A stretch of DNA of 45,022 bases from Alphaproteobacteria bacterium (GTDB lineage Bacteria > Pseudomonadota > Alphaproteobacteria > UBA7879 > UBA5542). The notes beneath the pieces are model-generated. The model was not told the origin of the DNA. It ran no database searches and saw only the letters and a list, made by a program, of their open reading frames with translations. Where the stretch lies: positions 1 to 45,022 of the forward strand of contig JBAWWO010000010.1 in NCBI GenBank assembly GCA_037146715.1, in the 5' to 3' direction. This document shows positions 32,418 to 40,565 of this stretch, one piece after another. The first letter of the stretch is position 1, and every line of letters starts with the position of its first letter. A program made the position numbers and the translations under genes.

Positions 32418-34475
32418 ATGGATTTTAGAAATTTTTCACCCCTGTTGCAGCCTATTTCATCCCTTATGGGGGTGGGAAGTAGCCTTGCCGCACGGCTTAA
32501 AAGGCTAACAGGCCCAAGACTTATTGACATGGTCTGTCATTTGCCCAGGGGGGTTGAAATGTGGCGGGCTATCCAATTTCTGCATCAGGCAAAACCAGAT
32601 GAAAGAATTAGCATTGTGGTGACCGTTCTTGAACATATAGAACCCAGTTCCAGAAAATCTTTCTATAAGGTGGTGTGTTCCGATGATAAGTCTCTTATCG
32701 ATCTGGTTTTTTTCAAAGCCTATCCAGCCACCCTTTTGAAGCAATATCCCTACGGCGAAAAACGGTTGATTTGTGGCATTATCGAACGGAATGAATTTGG
32801 TCAAAAGATGGTGCATCCTATTTATGTGGGGCCGCCTGCGCATCTAAAAGAGTGGTCAGGACCCATTCCTGTATACCCGTTGACAGCAGGCATTTCTGGT
32901 AAATTTTTTCATCGTATGATCAAGCAAATTTTACAGAAAATTCCTGATGGGGAAGACTGGATTCCCAGCAGTTTGTTGGGTGAAAAAAAGTGGCCTACCT
33001 TTCAGCAAGCTTTAGAGCGCGTTCATAACCCCCAAAAAGAATCGGATTTGACTTTTTATTGTAAGGCGCGACAACGGCTTAGTTTTGATGAATTGCTGGC
33101 TCACCAACTTTCCTTGGGGCTTATTAAACAGGAAAGACAAAAAAGAGCGGCTCCGATTTTAGGAGCTCTCCAAGCCTTGGATGAAGGACTGTTTGAAAAT
33201 TTGCCCTTTCAGCTGACCAAAGGCCAGAAAAAAGTTTTAAAAGAAATTTACGAAGACTTGGAGTCAGGCCAACAAATGCATCGCCTACTGCAAGGGGATG
33301 TGGGCAGCGGTAAAACAGTTATTGCCCTGTTTACCCTATTACGAGCTGTGGCTAATGGATACCAGGGAGCTCTGCTGGTTCCCACAGAAATATTGGCATC
33401 TCAACATTTAATCACTTTTCAAAGATTCTTAAAAAATTTGCCTATTACAGTTGAATTATTCACAGCGGACAGTTTGTCAAAGAATCGAAAAGAAAAGATG
33501 GAGCGCTTGCAAAAGGGTGAAATTCAAATTGTCATCGGAACCCATGCCTTGATTGAAAAAGCTGTAAACTTTAAAAATCTGGGCACTATTATTATTGATG
33601 AGCAGCATCGTTTTGGAGTAGAGCAACGCCTAAAATTAAGCCGTAAGGGGGAATACCCTCATACACTCATCATGACTGCAACACCCATTCCACGGTCCTT
33701 GGCTTGGACAGAATATGGGGATCTTAGTCTTTCTTTGCTGACAGAAAAACCAGCCCACCGTAAACCCATTCAAACCAGCGTCATGCCCCTGAAAAAGATT
33801 GATCAAGTCTATGACGGTCTTAAACGAGTTGTTGAAAAAAACGAAAAGATTTTTTGGGTATGCCCCCTGATTGAAGAATCGGAAAAGCTTGATTTGGGAG
33901 CCGCAGAAAGTCGCTATGAATCTATCAAAGAACATTTTCCAGGAAAAGTTGGCTTCATTCATGGTCGTATGGATGCGCCAACCAGAGACAAAATTTTAAA
34001 GGATTTTAGACAGGGAGATCTGCAAATTTTAGTCTCTACCACAGTTATCGAAGTGGGCCTTCATGTGGGGGAGGCCACCGTCATGGTTATTGAAAATGCA
34101 GAACGTTTTGGGTTGTCTCAGCTGCACCAATTGCGGGGGCGTGTGGGACGGGGTGATAAAACCTCAGCCTGTCTTTTGTTGTATGGATATGCCGTAGGGG
34201 ATGTGGGTCGTCAGCGCCTTTCAATCATTAAATCAACAGAAGATGGGTTTCGCATTGCAGAAGAAGATTTAAAATTACGGGGCAGTGGCGATTTATTAGG
34301 TACAAAACAAAGTGGGTTGCCCACCTTTAGAATTGCGGATCTTGCTCTGCAAGCGGATTTGCTAGAGTTAGCCCACGATACAGCACAGGATATTTTATCA
34401 AAAGACCCAAAACTGCAGTCAAGACAAGGCGGGGCTTTAAGAGTATTATTGGCCTTATTTGGGTATAAACTTTAG
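32418..34475 (+). CDS. recG: ATP-dependent DNA helicase RecG
   Basis: This 685-residue superfamily 2 helicase reverses stalled replication forks and processes recombination intermediates. It carries an N-terminal wedge/OB domain (SLMGVGSSLAARLKRL near residue 15), Walker A GDVGSGKTV near 293, the Walker B box DEQHRFGVEQR near 394, TATPIPRSLAWTEYGDL, and the C-terminal helicase motifs VIEVGLHVGEATVMVI, QLRGRVGRG and DLKLRGSGDLLGTKQSG. The start at 32418 (MDFRNFSPLL) fits relatives best. In-frame ATG 32403 and TTG 32397 are alternatives. Confidence 0.95.
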   Translation: MDFRNFSPLLQPISSLMGVGSSLAARLKRLTGPRLIDMVCHLPRGVEMWRAIQFLHQAKPDERISIVVTVLEHIEPSSRKSFYKVVCSDDKSLIDLVFFKAYPATLLKQYPYGEKRLICGIIERNEFGQKMVHPIYVGPPAHLKEWSGPIPVYPLTAGISGKFFHRMIKQILQKIPDGEDWIPSSLLGEKKWPTFQQALERVHNPQKESDLTFYCKARQRLSFDELLAHQLSLGLIKQERQKRAAPILGALQALDEGLFENLPFQLTKGQKKVLKEIYEDLESGQQMHRLLQGDVGSGKTVIALFTLLRAVANGYQGALLVPTEILASQHLITFQRFLKNLPITVELFTADSLSKNRKEKMERLQKGEIQIVIGTHALIEKAVNFKNLGTIIIDEQHRFGVEQRLKLSRKGEYPHTLIMTATPIPRSLAWTEYGDLSLSLLTEKPAHRKPIQTSVMPLKKIDQVYDGLKRVVEKNEKIFWVCPLIEESEKLDLGAAESRYESIKEHFPGKVGFIHGRMDAPTRDKILKDFRQGDLQILVSTTVIEVGLHVGEATVMVIENAERFGLSQLHQLRGRVGRGDKTSACLLLYGYAVGDVGRQRLSIIKSTEDGFRIAEEDLKLRGSGDLLGTKQSGLPTFRIADLALQADLLELAHDTAQDILSKDPKLQSRQGGALRVLLALFGYKL

Positions 34476-34490
34476 GTGTTGGGTGCCCGG

Positions 34491-34505
34491 GCCCGAGGAA
34501 AGCAA
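34491..34505. repeat. solitary copy of the GAGGAAAGCAA repeat unit
   Basis: GCCCGAGGAAAGCAA here is identical to the first unit of the tandem repeat (218-232). It lies between the convergent recG and comM genes. Confidence 0.5.
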
Positions 34506-34513
34506 TGGTTTTT

Positions 34514-36037
34514 TTATATCATCTGGCGATAGCAAAGAGCTTCAGCCACATGATTCTTTCTGATTTGATTGCTTTCGTCCATGTCCGCAATGGTTCTGGA
34601 AACTTTTAGAACTCGGTAATAGCTGCGAGCTGATAATTTAAAACGATCCGCTGCCTGATGAACCAGAGTTTCTGCCTCTGGATCTAACTGTAAAACTGCC
34701 TCTAATAATTTCCCTGATAATTTTGCATTCACCATATGATGGGGGCGACCCTCAAGAAGATCGAGCATTTTCTCCAACCGCTTTCTTTGAAATAGGCGGG
34801 CTTTGGTGACCCGTTTTTGAATAGATTCGCTTGATTCACCCTCAGCCATTTCGGATAGTTCTTGGGGCTTTAGGGCAGGCACATGAATATGCATGTCCAT
34901 GCGATCTAACAAGGGTCCAGAAATTTTGCTGGTATATTGTTGGCCACAGATTGGCACACGCACGCACGCTCGGGAAGGATCATCCATATATCCGCAGCGA
35001 CACGGATTCATGGCCGCAATAAACTGTATTTCTGAGGGGTAGGTCACATGAGAGTTAGCGCGCGCAATGACTGTGTATCCAGTTTCCAGGGGCTGGCGCA
35101 AGGCCTCTAAAGCTCGGCTTTCAAATTCGGGCAATTCGTCCAGAAACAATACCCCCTTATGGGCCAGGGAAATTTCTCCCGGTTTCGCCTTAATGCCACC
35201 CCCTACCAAAGCGGGGACTGAGGCAGAATGATGCGGATCCCTAAAGGGACGTTGAGTTAAAAGTTTACCTTCCCGCAACATGCCAGCCACACTGTAAACC
35301 ATGCTGAGTTCTAACGCTTCTTCCGGTTCCAGAGGGGGCAAAATGGTGCTCAGTCTTTGAGCGAGCATTGATTTGCCTGACCCAGGGGGCCCTACCATCA
35401 ACACATTGTGTCCACCAGCAGCAGCTACTTCTAGAACGCGGCGGGCTGTTCCTTGGCCCTTGATCTCGCTAAAATCAACGCTCTTTTTAGAGGTCTCTTG
35501 CATTTTGGGTTCAGGCCTGTCCAAAACTTGATTTCCCTTAAAATAATTCACCAAAGATAAAAGGTTGGGTGCGGCAATAATATCTAAATTCTCAATCCAG
35601 GCGGCTTCCGACCCACAGGCGGAAGGACAGATGAGTTTTCGGTTGTTTTTAGCCGCTTGAAAAGCCGCTGGGAGTACTCCTGCAACCGAATGCATAGTGC
35701 CATCAAGGGCCAATTCTCCAACAGCCGTATAGTGTTCAAGTTCATGAGGGTTCAAAATGCCCATCTGGGCTAAAATGGCCAACGCAATGGGGACGTCGTA
35801 ATGGGTGCCCTCTTTTTGTAAGGAAGCGGGAGCCAGATTTACAGCAATTTTTTTCATGGGAAAGCCAAGGCCAATAGCATGTAGGGCATTACGAATTCGT
35901 TCCCGTGATTCTGCCACAGCTTTATCAGCTAATCCTACAATTTGAAAGGTGGGCACACCGCTGGTAAAATGAACTTGAACCTCAACATCTAAAACTTCGA
36001 TCCCCCGAAAAGCGACTGTCCAGATTTTTGCAACCAT
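34514..36037 (-). CDS. comM: YifB/ComM family Mg-chelatase-like AAA+ ATPase
   Basis: This is a 507-residue protein. The N-terminal Lon-protease-like domain (residues about 20-170) has VQVHFTSGVPTFQIVGL. The AAA+ core has Walker A GPPGSGKSMLAQRL near residue 220, Walker B GVLFLDELPEF, and the Mg_chelatase segments FIAAMNPCRCGY and RMDMHIHVP. The C-terminal helical domain has SARSYYRVLKVSRTIADM. ComM acts as a branch-migration helicase in natural transformation in studied species; in strains without transformation its role is less clear. It is the last gene of a leftward run with the BON lipoprotein and yraN, 15 bases downstream of the former. Confidence 0.93.
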   Translation of the reverse strand: MVAKIWTVAFRGIEVLDVEVQVHFTSGVPTFQIVGLADKAVAESRERIRNALHAIGLGFPMKKIAVNLAPASLQKEGTHYDVPIALAILAQMGILNPHELEHYTAVGELALDGTMHSVAGVLPAAFQAAKNNRKLICPSACGSEAAWIENLDIIAAPNLLSLVNYFKGNQVLDRPEPKMQETSKKSVDFSEIKGQGTARRVLEVAAAGGHNVLMVGPPGSGKSMLAQRLSTILPPLEPEEALELSMVYSVAGMLREGKLLTQRPFRDPHHSASVPALVGGGIKAKPGEISLAHKGVLFLDELPEFESRALEALRQPLETGYTVIARANSHVTYPSEIQFIAAMNPCRCGYMDDPSRACVRVPICGQQYTSKISGPLLDRMDMHIHVPALKPQELSEMAEGESSESIQKRVTKARLFQRKRLEKMLDLLEGRPHHMVNAKLSGKLLEAVLQLDPEAETLVHQAADRFKLSARSYYRVLKVSRTIADMDESNQIRKNHVAEALCYRQMI

Positions 36038-36052
36038 GATACGTCGACCGTC

Positions 36053-36799
36053 TTAAGGATGTTTTCTATTTAGGGGATCCTCATCAGAATTTTCTTCTTT
36101 AGGTCCCTGCTCCCATGAGCCCTCAGCCTTATGAGGTTCCCGAGCTATCTTTTTTTCTTTTTGATTGCGTTCTAGGGGGTTTTCGCCCTTTCTTTTATTA
36201 AAAAGTTGCCGACGCCGCCGTTCATATAAATTCATCAACCGCACGTAGCTCACCACCTTTTTAACCCCTGTTGTGGTGCGGCAAAGTTCAAGTACTTGAT
36301 TCAATTCTTCTTCATTAGAAGCTAACCCAACCAAGTAAACAATTCCCTTTACCACCACAATTTCGTAGTTACGGGAACTGACCTTACCATCGAAAAATAA
36401 CTTGCCATTGATTTTAGTTGTTAAGAGCTTGTCAGATCCATATTCCGCCAGAGTTCTTTTTTCCCCCACCATGGTTTCGTCAATAACGGTTTTAACACCG
36501 GGGACTTGCCAGGCCAATCGAATGGCATCTTCCTGAAGTTTTTTGGTGGGCAATACGCCTGTTAACAGGATGCGCCCTTCATAAACGGCAATGTTAATGC
36601 GATACTGTAAAATATGATCATGCTGAAAATAGAGCACATTTAGTCGGGTTTGAATTTCTGTGTCTGTCACGTATCCGCCCAGTCCGCGCTCTTGCGATGT
36701 GGCATCAAGGGTGGTCATGCCTGATGAAAAAAATGAAAAGGGAGAACAAGCCCCAAGAAGCAATAAAACGCTTAAAAAACACAGATTTTTAACTTTCAT
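36053..36799 (-). CDS. BON-domain lipoprotein (DolP/YraP-like)
   Basis: This 248-residue lipoprotein has a signal ending LLLLGAC (Cys18). Two BON domains follow (about 45-115, with TRLNVLYFQHDHILQYRINIAV-type strands, GRILLTGVLP, then VPGVKTVID; and about 122-190, with KLLTTKINGKLFFDG, GIVYLVGLA, GVKKVVSYV). The tail after residue 190 is long, basic then acidic and probably disordered. BON lipoproteins help maintain outer-membrane integrity. The place next to yraN matches the yraN/dolP linkage seen in many proteobacteria. Confidence 0.88.
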   Translation of the reverse strand: MKVKNLCFLSVLLLLGACSPFSFFSSGMTTLDATSQERGLGGYVTDTEIQTRLNVLYFQHDHILQYRINIAVYEGRILLTGVLPTKKLQEDAIRLAWQVPGVKTVIDETMVGEKRTLAEYGSDKLLTTKINGKLFFDGKVSSRNYEIVVVKGIVYLVGLASNEEELNQVLELCRTTTGVKKVVSYVRLMNLYERRRRQLFNKRKGENPLERNQKEKKIAREPHKAEGSWEQGPKEENSDEDPLNRKHP

Positions 36800-36808
36800 A
36801 CTATACCC

Positions 36809-37156
36809 TTAAAATGCACTTTTTATATGTAGCGGAAAGCCATAGGGTTTGACAAGGAAAACATCAAAGCGCAGATCATCAAATTTAGGGGCCCGCACCA
36901 GATAGGCTTCGGCGGCCCGTTTGATTCGCTTTTGTTGGTGGAGAGAAATGGACTCTAGCCCCTCGTCTGTGGTGGCACGCAGCTTGACCTCAACAAAAAT
37001 CAGGGTTTTTCCCCGCCGCGCAATCAGATCAATTTCCCCCATAGGGGTCTTATAGCGATGTTCTAAAATTTGATAAAACTGCGCCCGTAAAAACCAAAGA
37101 GCCACCTTTTCAGCCCAAATTCCCTGTTTCCAAGATTTGTATTTTTGATTTGTCAT
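36809..37156 (-). CDS. yraN: YraN family (UPF0102) predicted nuclease
   Basis: This 115-residue protein with a restriction-endonuclease-like fold has the WAEKVALWFL helix, GEIDLIARRGKTLIFVEVK (metal-binding Asp and Glu-x-Lys) and a helix with QQKRIKRAAEAYL. The family is tied to recombination or transformation genes, but no activity is firmly established. Starts without any Shine-Dalgarno. TATATT lies six bases before the ATG, suggesting a leaderless transcript. It stands 9 bases upstream of the BON lipoprotein gene. Confidence 0.9.
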   Translation of the reverse strand: MTNQKYKSWKQGIWAEKVALWFLRAQFYQILEHRYKTPMGEIDLIARRGKTLIFVEVKLRATTDEGLESISLHQQKRIKRAAEAYLVRAPKFDDLRFDVFLVKPYGFPLHIKSAF

Positions 37157-37162
37157 GGGGAT

Positions 37163-37168
37163 AATATA
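37163..37168 (-). promoter_or_regulatory. possible -10 box of yraN (leaderless layout)
   Basis: TATATT on the minus strand, six bases before the ATG at 37156. The -35 region is poor (at best three matches), so this is a weaker case than the galU or mitofilin-like promoters. Confidence 0.35.
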
Positions 37169-37286
37169 GAGGAGTTTATAGAAAATAGTAGATTAAAAGC
37201 TAGAGTTTAGGTCAATTACTTCAAAAGTCATAACGTGTGCGAGTTAATTTTTCCGGTTTTGAATAAATTTCAAAACATACCCTTAG

Positions 37287-38429
37287 CTACATAAGAAAAG
37301 AAAGATAGTTCGACTGGTCTACCCTTTGAATGGTCGAGGGAGTGTAATTTTCTAAAAATGTCTTTGTGGATCTCATTTTAGTGTGAGGTGAAAACTTAAA
37401 TTCAAAGCCCTTCATTTCTCCATCCGCCTCTTCAATATAGTCTACTTCCTGTTTGTTGATATTTCTCCAAAAATAAGAATTGACCAGCCGGTTTTGGGTT
37501 TGGTTGTATTTCATGCGCTCAATAATACAAAAATTTTCCCATAGGGCTCCTTCATCATTTCGAAGCTTAAGATGATTATAATTTCGAATTAAACTATTCC
37601 GAATTCCCAAATCATAAAAGTATATTTTTCGCCCTTTTTTGATTTCATTTCGGGGGTTTCTATTAAGAGATCTTAATTTGAACACCACAAAACACTTCTC
37701 TAGCAAATCAATATAGCGCTTAACAGTGGCACTATCCAGCCCAAGCTGGGTTCCAATTTCATTATAAGACACTTCATTGCCCAACTGTAAGGCTAGAAGT
37801 TGTAACAATTGAGAGAGGGTCTCTGAACTTTTTACTTTCTCAAAACTCAAGATATCTTTGTAGAGATAGTTTGAGGCAATTTCTTCAAGCTCCATGGGCG
37901 CGTCCTCTTCGGAAGCCTGAAAAACAGAGGGATAAAGCCCAAAACGAAGGATTTTATCCAGATAGGAATTCAATTGGAACTGATCATATTGAGAGTGCAA
38001 TTCTTGGATAGAAAGAGGATAAAGGATAAATTTTCTGGCACGCCCAGTTAAAGGCTCCCCCGTTTTGTTAGCTAAATCAAAACTCGAAGACCCTGTTGCA
38101 ATCACTTGAATTTCCGGATAAGTATCAACAAGTATCTTTAGAACCAGGCCAATGTTTTCAATATGTTGAGCTTCGTCCAAGACAACCAAATCTAGATTTC
38201 CCAGATAGTTTTTCAAAACAATCTCGTTAGAGGTAGAAAGCTCTTGATTCACAGACAAAAGTTCACAGTTCAGATATTTTGTTTTTTTTCCTTTTTCTGC
38301 AGCATTTGCCAAAATCGTTTTACATAGGGTCGTTTTTCCCGTTCTTCTGGCGCCATAAATAATGATAACTTTTTCTTTATAGAGCTGTTTTTCAACAAGT
38401 TTTTGCAGTGTTCTATGATATGGTTCCAT
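37287..38429 (-). CDS. AAA_14/DUF4143 ATPase
   Basis: This is a 380-residue protein. Walker A is GARRTGKTTL near residue 26, Walker B VVLDEAQ near 82, sensor-like VIATGSSSFDLA near 110 and GEPLTGRARKF. The C-terminal half is the DUF4143 domain, with a winged-helix-like segment (IGTQLGLDSATVKRYIDLLEKC) and a nuclease-fold-like end (KQEVDYIEEADGEMKGFEFKF, with E/D-x-E-x-K type residues). Such ATPases are numerous in host-associated and archaeal genomes, are often horizontally acquired, and their function is unknown; a toxin-antitoxin-like or DNA-related role has been suggested. Ribosome binding site AGGA before ATG. A repeat array lies upstream. Confidence 0.85.
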   Translation of the reverse strand: MEPYHRTLQKLVEKQLYKEKVIIIYGARRTGKTTLCKTILANAAEKGKKTKYLNCELLSVNQELSTSNEIVLKNYLGNLDLVVLDEAQHIENIGLVLKILVDTYPEIQVIATGSSSFDLANKTGEPLTGRARKFILYPLSIQELHSQYDQFQLNSYLDKILRFGLYPSVFQASEEDAPMELEEIASNYLYKDILSFEKVKSSETLSQLLQLLALQLGNEVSYNEIGTQLGLDSATVKRYIDLLEKCFVVFKLRSLNRNPRNEIKKGRKIYFYDLGIRNSLIRNYNHLKLRNDEGALWENFCIIERMKYNQTQNRLVNSYFWRNINKQEVDYIEEADGEMKGFEFKFSPHTKMRSTKTFLENYTPSTIQRVDQSNYLSFLM

Positions 38430-38442
38430 AATTAATTCCTAT

Positions 38443-38493
38443 TTTTTCGATTCAAATCGAAAAATAATGCTATTTTTTTCGATTCCACTCCAA
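38443..38493 (-). promoter_or_regulatory. promoter with operator-like repeats upstream of the DUF4143 ATPase
   Basis: A palindrome TTTTTCGATT-CA-AATCGAAAAA (38443-38464, perfect 10-base arms) and a third copy of TTTTTCGATT (38475-38484) lie within 60 bases of the start codon. A weak promoter, TTGGAG (38488-38493), 18 bases, CATTAT (38464-38469), would put the palindrome over the transcription start, a repressor-site position. Confidence 0.5.
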
Positions 38494-38548
38494 ATATATA
38501 ACATATTTTATCGAAATGTTCTAGAGATACTTATAGGGGAGGAGGGTA

Positions 38549-39370
38549 TTACCTTAATCTTCTATCAAAGGTATTGTATTCCACCAAAGAGGGTACAATG
38601 TTTTCAAGTTCTCGGATAACCCTGGCTTGTTTCATCATTTCCTGTTGAGGGGCCAGCTGTCTAAAACGCACAAAATACCACACGGGGCCTGAGGCCGAAT
38701 ATTGTCCCTGATACAGATCCACATCATAGCCCTTTGACAAAAAGTAAACTCCGACTTTCTGCGCTTTTAAAAAAGAGGGAAACGCCCCCACTTGAAGCCA
38801 AAAATGGGCATTAGGGCCTGCAGATAGTTTTCTGTTAGATTGTACTCGACGGTTTTGCCCCAAATCCGTTGCGGGAACATAAAGCATATTTTCTGATGCA
38901 AACAATTCATCTTTAATCTCTTCTGGCACTCCATAAGGAGATGTTCCATCAAAATATAAAACCCCCGTTCTGTTAGCTAACTCTCCGGTTCTTTCTTTTT
39001 TCACAACCCACAAGGAACCTAAAAGTTTCTGATCATTTTGCTCATCTCTGTCCCCAGAGGTTTTGCCATCTTCTTTTTTGGAACCATCCCCTTTATCGGA
39101 TGAAGATTCTCCGGTAGTTGAAGCAGGTTTATCTTTGCCAGGTCCTCCGGCAGCGGCACTTGCAGAACTTCCATCAGATTTTTTATCAGTCGTGCCGGCA
39201 CCCGCACTTTTATCGTCTCCTAACAAAGCACCTTTAGGATTCTGGGCGATATTAAAAAGGGTGCGCGCCGTATCTTGTACATGAAGGTGTCGTGTTTGAA
39301 AGTAGCAAATGAAGTAGCCTAGAACAAAAAAAAGCACTCCAATAATTAAAAATCCAATAAACTTCTTCAT
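38549..39370 (-). CDS. membrane-anchored SPOR-like protein
   Basis: This 273-residue protein has an N-terminal transmembrane anchor (residues 4-25), a long low-complexity Ser/Gly/Asp/Lys linker (about 50-115), and a C-terminal domain. Residues about 190-240 (FWLQVGAFPSFLKAQKV, LSKGYDVDLYQG, WYFVRF) look like a SPOR domain, which binds glycan strands denuded of peptides at the septum. The intervening part (about 118-185) is not recognised. The start overlaps the stop of the DUF4280 gene upstream (ATGA), so the two are coupled. The SPOR call is by eye and moderately secure. Confidence 0.6.
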   Translation of the reverse strand: MKKFIGFLIIGVLFFVLGYFICYFQTRHLHVQDTARTLFNIAQNPKGALLGDDKSAGAGTTDKKSDGSSASAAAGGPGKDKPASTTGESSSDKGDGSKKEDGKTSGDRDEQNDQKLLGSLWVVKKERTGELANRTGVLYFDGTSPYGVPEEIKDELFASENMLYVPATDLGQNRRVQSNRKLSAGPNAHFWLQVGAFPSFLKAQKVGVYFLSKGYDVDLYQGQYSASGPVWYFVRFRQLAPQQEMMKQARVIRELENIVPSLVEYNTFDRRLR

Positions 39371-39750
39371 ATAAAAACCTTATTTTGGGCGGCGCCACTC
39401 ATGCTGATTTCCCCTGCCCAAGCACACATAATGGTGTCACAAGCCCCCAACGCAGGAAAAGGGCCAAACATAACTTTAGGCGACCCAGGCGCCCAAGGAC
39501 TTACGGGAACAGGCACACAGGGCATGGGCACAAGAACACCCAAAGCCGCTGCTGTTGCTGCTGCAACTTCAGGGTTAGCCAAACTTGTACACACCCCGAA
39601 AGGCAGAATATTTACAAAAGGAATCATTGCCATAATAGTGCCCGCAGGTGTTGGAGCCATTATAACAGGGGGGGGTAAAAACATCAATGGAGACGGCGCA
39701 GCCCCCATGCTACAAGTTGCCATCGTTCCTATTGTGGCAAGTATATCCAC
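39367..39750 (-). CDS. DUF4280 PAAR-like protein
   Basis: This is a 127-residue protein matching the DUF4280 pattern almost throughout: GTMATCSMGAAPSPL, PTPAGTIMAMIPFVNI, PFGVCTSLANPEVA, ATAAALGVLVPMPCVPV, PWAPGSPKV, and a final CDTIMCAWAGEISM. The five or so cysteines are probably metal ligands. DUF4280 proteins are PAAR-like tip proteins linked to type VI secretion or related contractile injection systems. No other secretion gene is in the window. The GTG start follows the ubiG stop with no gap and has AAGGGG six bases upstream. An internal ATG at 39723 is an alternative. Confidence 0.8.
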   Translation of the reverse strand: MDILATIGTMATCSMGAAPSPLMFLPPPVIMAPTPAGTIMAMIPFVNILPFGVCTSLANPEVAAATAAALGVLVPMPCVPVPVSPWAPGSPKVMFGPFPALGACDTIMCAWAGEISMSGAAQNKVFI

Positions 39751-40491
39751 TTACAGCCCCTTTTCCAGATGTGTCGCAACCGCAAAGTAGTTAATATTTA
39801 AATTAGGTTGCAAAACCCATTCCCGTCTTAATAAATGAAATCCCAACCCTTGAAGTTCTATCAATTTTAGGCCAGACTTTTTTAAGAAATGATCAAGCTC
39901 AGAAGGTTTCAAAAATCTATCCCACTCGTGAGTTCCCTTAGGCAGCCATTTCAAAATACGTTCTGCCACGATAATTCCTCCTACAAAAGAAGATACAGTT
40001 CGATTCAACGTTGACAGAATCATAACCCCTTTTGGTTTTAACAATTTTCTGGCGCTTTCAAGAAAAAGATCAATGTTATCAATATGCTCTAAGACTTCTA
40101 ATCCCAAAACTATGTCAAAGGGAGAAGCCATAAAATTTTCGACAGATCCGGTTACATAATTTACTTCCAGCCCCATTAAATTTGCGTGCTCTTGGGCGGC
40201 CTGAATATTTTGTGGGCTGGGATCTAGACCCGTGACTTGGGCGCCCAATCGAGTAAGAGGCTCAGCCACAAGACCACCTCCACACCCAATATCCAGAATA
40301 CGTAAATTTTTTAAGGGGGTCCCGTTAAAAGGCTTGTTCAAATATTGGCAGATAGTGTTTTTAATAAACTCAATACGTGTGGGGTTCAAGCGATGCAGGG
40401 GCGCAAAGGGACCTGTCTCGTTCCACCATTGATCAGACAGCTTGCTGAATTGGTTAACCTCGTCCTGAATAAGTGTGTTTTTTGCAAACAT
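39751..40491 (-). CDS. ubiG: ubiquinone biosynthesis O-methyltransferase
   Basis: This 246-residue SAM-dependent methyltransferase carries out both O-methylations of ubiquinone synthesis. Motif I is LDIGCGGGLVAEPL near residue 67, followed by VTGLDPSPQN, and FDIVLGLEVLEHI is the post-II region. The N-terminal QWWNETGPFAPLHRLNPTR and C-terminal THEWDRFLKPSELDHFLKKSG are specific to UbiG. AAGG lies eight bases upstream of ATG. Followed without a gap by the DUF4280 gene. Confidence 0.94.
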   Translation of the reverse strand: MFAKNTLIQDEVNQFSKLSDQWWNETGPFAPLHRLNPTRIEFIKNTICQYLNKPFNGTPLKNLRILDIGCGGGLVAEPLTRLGAQVTGLDPSPQNIQAAQEHANLMGLEVNYVTGSVENFMASPFDIVLGLEVLEHIDNIDLFLESARKLLKPKGVMILSTLNRTVSSFVGGIIVAERILKWLPKGTHEWDRFLKPSELDHFLKKSGLKLIELQGLGFHLLRREWVLQPNLNINYFAVATHLEKGL

Positions 40492-40565
40492 GAAAATACC
40501 TTTTTTTTATTATTAATTGTGCTACATTAGCTCTATTATTTCAAATCCTTATTTTTAAGAATTAT

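Noticed and set aside
39385..39790. Two plus-strand frames opposite the DUF4280 gene
   Set aside because: They are antisense to a gene whose minus-strand product matches DUF4280 along its whole length; their own products are composition artefacts.
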